Shown here piece by piece: positions 61,753 to 64,000 of a stretch of 64,000 bases of DNA. The stretch spans positions 1 to 64,000 of the forward strand of contig CAKOPC010000003.1 of assembly GCA_934098705.1 (NCBI GenBank), in the 5' to 3' direction. A program made the translations under genes and the position numbers. This DNA comes from an uncultured Bacilli bacterium. Lineage in GTDB: Bacteria > Bacillota_I > Bacilli_A > RF39 > UBA660. Under the pieces are notes generated by a model. The model searched no databases, was not told the origin of the DNA, and worked only from the letters and a program-made list of their open reading frames with translations. The stretch's first letter is position 1. Every line of letters begins with the position of its first letter.

Positions 61753-62634
61753 TTAATTTTTATAATTTTGATAATTTGAATATTTTAATTGTTTATCTTT
61801 ATATTCTTTATATACATCAGTATGGTTACTAATAAACTTGCTAACATTATCACGATTACATGGATTTTGTTTTTTTATCATCTTATAATATGGTTTTATG
61901 CTTTTATCTTTTAATATTCGTATTAATCCTCTTATTCGATTTGAAACAGCTTCTTTTCCTAAAAATGGTATCATACCCTTATTATAGAATCTTTGGTAAG
62001 AATATATTGATTTATTCTCGCAAAAACTCTTTGGAATAAAAATAATAGCCATATTAGATTCAAAATCAAATGGTAATTTTAAAATTTGATTACTTACCCA
62101 TTTATGATTAGAGTATGACCAATATTTTCGTTTAAGCAAAACATCTTGTAAGGGTATATTATATTTCATACATTCTTCTTGTGTATATAATACCAATTCT
62201 TCTAATATAAGATTTGATATAAAATCAGATAATTTATCAACTCCCAATTTTTCAATCATAACTTCTGCATCAAATATATCTCCTATCATACCAGTTTTAA
62301 TAGCACTTGAGTCCTTAATCAAATCAAATATTTTATTACCTAGATGTTCTCCACCAGATAAACCATTTGGTTTATTTCTTGAATAACCTAATCTTGTTTC
62401 ATTTATTTCACTAAAATTCTTAGTATATAAATACCCCATTTTATAATCATTATTGATTGCTAATTTTAGTAAATGTGAAAAGTACTGTTGTACAATTAAG
62501 CAACATCTTTTCCCCATTTCACTCTTATCCATATGCATCATCATAGGATCAATCCATACAGTATTATCTTTTGCCAATTCTATATTAACAAAACCAGCAT
62601 TATCTGGTATATTATATTTTGTAAATAATTTCAT
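61753..62634 (-). CDS. Hypothetical protein of the element's right arm
   Basis: 293 residues from ATG 62634 (GGAGGA 7 nt upstream). Not recognised. Soluble, with IPDNAGFVNIELAKDNTVWIDPMMMHM at the start, a GLSGGEHLGNKIFDLI segment, and a Lys/Tyr/Asn-rich C-terminus. No P-loop, nuclease or membrane motif is obvious. It follows the 57-residue gene at 63 bp on the same strand and is probably its operon partner. A defence or accessory role is only a guess from context. Confidence 0.55.
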   Translation of the reverse strand: MKLFTKYNIPDNAGFVNIELAKDNTVWIDPMMMHMDKSEMGKRCCLIVQQYFSHLLKLAINNDYKMGYLYTKNFSEINETRLGYSRNKPNGLSGGEHLGNKIFDLIKDSSAIKTGMIGDIFDAEVMIEKLGVDKLSDFISNLILEELVLYTQEECMKYNIPLQDVLLKRKYWSYSNHKWVSNQILKLPFDFESNMAIIFIPKSFCENKSIYSYQRFYNKGMIPFLGKEAVSNRIRGLIRILKDKSIKPYYKMIKKQNPCNRDNVSKFISNHTDVYKEYKDKQLKYSNYQNYKN

Positions 62635-62697
62635 ATTTGTTCCTCCTTCGCTGAATTATTTATATAATAGTTGTGGCTACAAATATTTATATATTAT

Positions 62698-62871
62698 CTA
62701 CTTTTCTTTACGTACACCTTTAAATTTACCACCAGAAGTTTTAACATCCATAAATCTTCCATTTGTTGTATTTCTTTTTACAAATAGATTTGTTTTTGTA
62801 TTTAAAACTTGTGATCGTCCACATACAGCTCCTTTTCTGCAATTATCACCATTAGGTTTGTTTACTGCCAT
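62698..62871 (-). CDS. Small basic conserved protein (57 aa)
   Basis: ATG 62871 with AGGAGGA 8 nt upstream. The sequence begins MAVNKPNGDNCRKGAVCGRS, continues QVLNTKTNLFVKRNTTNGRF and ends GGKFKGVRKEK. This basic, Gly/Asn/Arg-rich pattern (GDNxRKGAV, KNTxTGRFMD, FKGVRxEK) recalls a small protein often seen on mobile elements of diverse bacteria; function not known to me. Two Cys (CRKGAVC) could bind metal. Confidence 0.7.
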   Translation of the reverse strand: MAVNKPNGDNCRKGAVCGRSQVLNTKTNLFVKRNTTNGRFMDVKTSGGKFKGVRKEK

Positions 62872-62949
62872 ATAAAAAGTCCTCCTTTCTTAAATACTCA
62901 GAGAACTTGTAAACATAATTCCATAAATAATCTTTTTTTAATTCATAGG

Positions 62950-63123
62950 TTGAAATTTGATCAAAGTATGTTATAATAGTTATAGAACATAGGTTGTAAT
63001 TAGTTCTCTTGTTCAATCTTGAATACAAATTTGCTAGTGTATTCTTGTATTTCTTGTAGATGTAGCCGTCAACTACATTTGCTATAAGGTATTTGCTCTA
63101 TTGCTCGCAAATGCTTTTTTTTT
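62950..63123 (+). ncRNA. Candidate antisense small RNA with own promoter and terminator
   Basis: TTGAAA (62950-62955), 16-base spacer, TATAAT (62972-62977); RNA from about 62984. AGAAC...GTTCT hairpin near the 5' end, GTAG...CTAC hairpin near 63060-63075, and terminator ATTTGC (63091-63096)/GCAAAT (63107-63112) with T9. It is complementary to the leader that the 63186-63214 promoter would give to the 57-aa/293-aa operon. Confidence 0.5.
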
Positions 63124-63185
63124 GCATTTTTAGCCTTTTTGAGACATTTTTATAGCATTCTACTGCTGTAACTTATAGCAATTAC

Positions 63186-63214
63186 ATTATAGCATAATAA
63201 GCCTGAAAAAACAA
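63186..63214 (-). promoter_or_regulatory. Promoter facing the 57-aa/293-aa operon
   Basis: Minus strand: TTGTTT (63214-63209), 17-base spacer, TATAAT (63191-63186). The leader to ATG 62871 would be about 300 nt, opposed by the candidate antisense RNA. Confidence 0.5.
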
Positions 63215-63489
63215 CTGATGAGACGTTTTTAAGCAAACAAACGAACGCTATTATTAACAGGAAATTTATTATTTATTTTTTTTAGATTTATATCATATGA
63301 ATTAAACAAAAAAAGAAACAACATTACAGTTTCATTTTTTTAATATTTTAGATAAATTTTATTCCAACATAATAATAATTTATTAAATGATTAACGCTAT
63401 TTCAACTTATACTTTCAATGTTTTTTTAAAATACACAACCTATCTCATTGATTATTTTTATATCAAAAAGATTCATTATTTATTTAAGT

Positions 63490-63509
63490 GGTACCTAATT
63501 GGTACCTAA
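63490..63509 (+). repeat. Arm-type direct repeat, right
   Basis: GGTACCTAATTGGTACCTAA, 19/20 to 50025-50044. Confidence 0.6.
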
Positions 63510-63558
63510 TCCTATTTTTAGAAATTTATCAAAGCACCAAATCCCTTATATTTCCTAA

Positions 63559-63600
63559 CAAAAATGAGAGCGATATAAGTTAATCGCTCTCTTCAGGGGG
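63559..63600 (-). terminator. Hairpin/terminator at the right boundary, possible att region
   Basis: Minus strand GAGAGCGAT-TAACTTAT-ATCGCTCTC then ATTTTTG. The flanks CTGAAGAGAGC and GCTCTCATTTTTGTT recur at 49886-49916 as direct repeats 13.7 kb apart. It also serves as a probable terminator for recG-side transcription. Confidence 0.6.
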
Positions 63601-63723
63601 TTTTGGTTGAATACTACTTTCACAATAACCGTAAAAGCAGTGCGGGTATCATCACCACGCATTTTAATCATAAAGTATTTTTAGTAAAAAGTCAAGGGTG
63701 ATTTTAAAAATTGTAAAAAAAGT

Positions 63724-64000
63724 TTACCCCTCTTTTATGGTATCAATAATTTTCTTTTTTAAATTGTCATATTTTTCATCTTTATTATTTAAAAATTCAA
63801 GTGAATCTTTTTTTGCTTGTAAAAGGATTTTATAATCCTCTTTTATGTTAGCAACTTTAAATGTCATGTCTCCACTTTGTTTTACTCCAAATAAATCGCC
63901 ATGTCCTCTTAATTTAAAGTCCTCTTCACTTATTTCAAAACCATCATTTGTTTTTGTCATAACATCAAGTCTTGCTGTATCGCTATCACTTATTAAAATA
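63724..64000 (-). CDS. recG: ATP-dependent DNA helicase RecG (C-terminal part, continues beyond window)
   Basis: The frame is open from the window edge to 63724. It encodes the RecG C-terminal block: ARLDVMTKTNDGFEISEEDF, then LRGHGDLFGVKQSGDMTFKV, ending in a helical tail. RecG remodels stalled forks and branched DNA. Only about 91 residues are visible; the helicase core lies outside. The integrated element ends about 120 bp downstream of its stop. Confidence 0.93.
   Translation of the reverse strand, partial: ILISDSDTARLDVMTKTNDGFEISEEDFKLRGHGDLFGVKQSGDMTFKVANIKEDYKILLQAKKDSLEFLNNKDEKYDNLKKKIIDTIKEG

Larger units (their letters stand above)
62872..63723. other. 852-bp non-coding right end of the element
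   Basis: No credible ORF. It contains a plus-strand promoter and transcript ending at a terminator (62950-63123), an opposing promoter (63186-63214), the arm repeat (63490-63509), a GAGAGCGAT/ATCGCTCTC terminator-like hairpin (63567-63594) matching the left-end hairpin, and 130 bp up to the recG stop. Confidence 0.6.

Noticed and set aside
1..64000. UGA-as-Trp recoding (Mollicutes code)
   Set aside because: Several genes end cleanly at TGA (for example 3402, 9226) and Trp is encoded by TGG throughout.
1..64000. CRISPR array, tRNA or rRNA genes
   Set aside because: No regularly spaced repeat series and no cloverleaf or rRNA-like blocks were seen by eye.

Overview
The window is about 27-28% GC. 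TGA is used as a normal stop (for example at 3402 and 9226), ribosome binding sites are strong AGGAGG types, promoters are consensus sigma-A types (TTGACA-N16/17-TATAAT), and rho-independent terminators are frequent. With SipW/TasA-like secretion genes, PerR/rubrerythrin and MucBP surface repeats, this points to a low-GC Bacillota, probably an uncultured gut member of the Bacilli (RF39/Erysipelotrichia-like). That placement is inference; there is no rRNA in the window.

Layout. 1-5.1 kb: a partial VWA/MucBP surface protein (-), a DUF368 polyprenyl-phosphate transporter and a slipin (+), then a Fic enzyme (-). 5.2-18.9 kb: a minus-strand type IV secretion gene block holding VirD4, VirB4, TrsD-like and PrgI-like proteins, three divergent VirB6/TrbL paralogues, two small VirB2-like proteins and a HExxH metalloprotein, with no relaxase in view. 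19-27.2 kb: housekeeping and small membrane genes (pyrimidine nucleoside phosphorylase, SSB, VanZ, rubredoxin-flavin reductase, NDK) and an ISL3 remnant. 27.4-34.8 kb: secreted or membrane proteins, HU, a pseudo-receiver and a small XRE regulator. 34.9-36.5 kb: two probable small RNAs around a histidine-kinase remnant, then perR-rubrerythrin. 36.6-47.2 kb: an MMPL exporter with its TetR regulator, a TasA/SipW/DUF5305 surface-fibre locus, and a DUF4358-MBOAT-DHHW O-acetylation-type operon.

47.3-49.8 kb is a decayed zone (truncated FtsX, broken acetyltransferase-like gene, Dcm fragment). 49.8-63.6 kb is an integrated element organised like a Gram-positive phage satellite (PICI-like). Integrase and CI-like repressor point one way; a xis-like gene, replication initiator, helicase loader and HNH point the other way. 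The cargo is a helicase-nuclease/methyltransferase restriction system and an unrecognised protein with a HEPN-like motif. The integrase has a one-base frameshift, the xis-like gene has a nonsense codon, and an IS3-family element sits behind the integrase. The window ends inside recG.

The most interesting signals are these. (1) A 14-bp palindrome (TACCGAAATCRGTA-like) sits at a fixed distance upstream of extended -10 boxes in five promoters: both small RNAs, the rhodanese gene, the TasA-like fibre gene and the acetylation operon. Further copies lie upstream of the pseudo-receiver and a 29-residue pilin-like peptide. (2) The two small RNAs carry anti-Shine-Dalgarno segments. (3) 34-bp inverted repeats flank the element's repressor. 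(4) The relaxase-less T4SS has tripled VirB6 genes.
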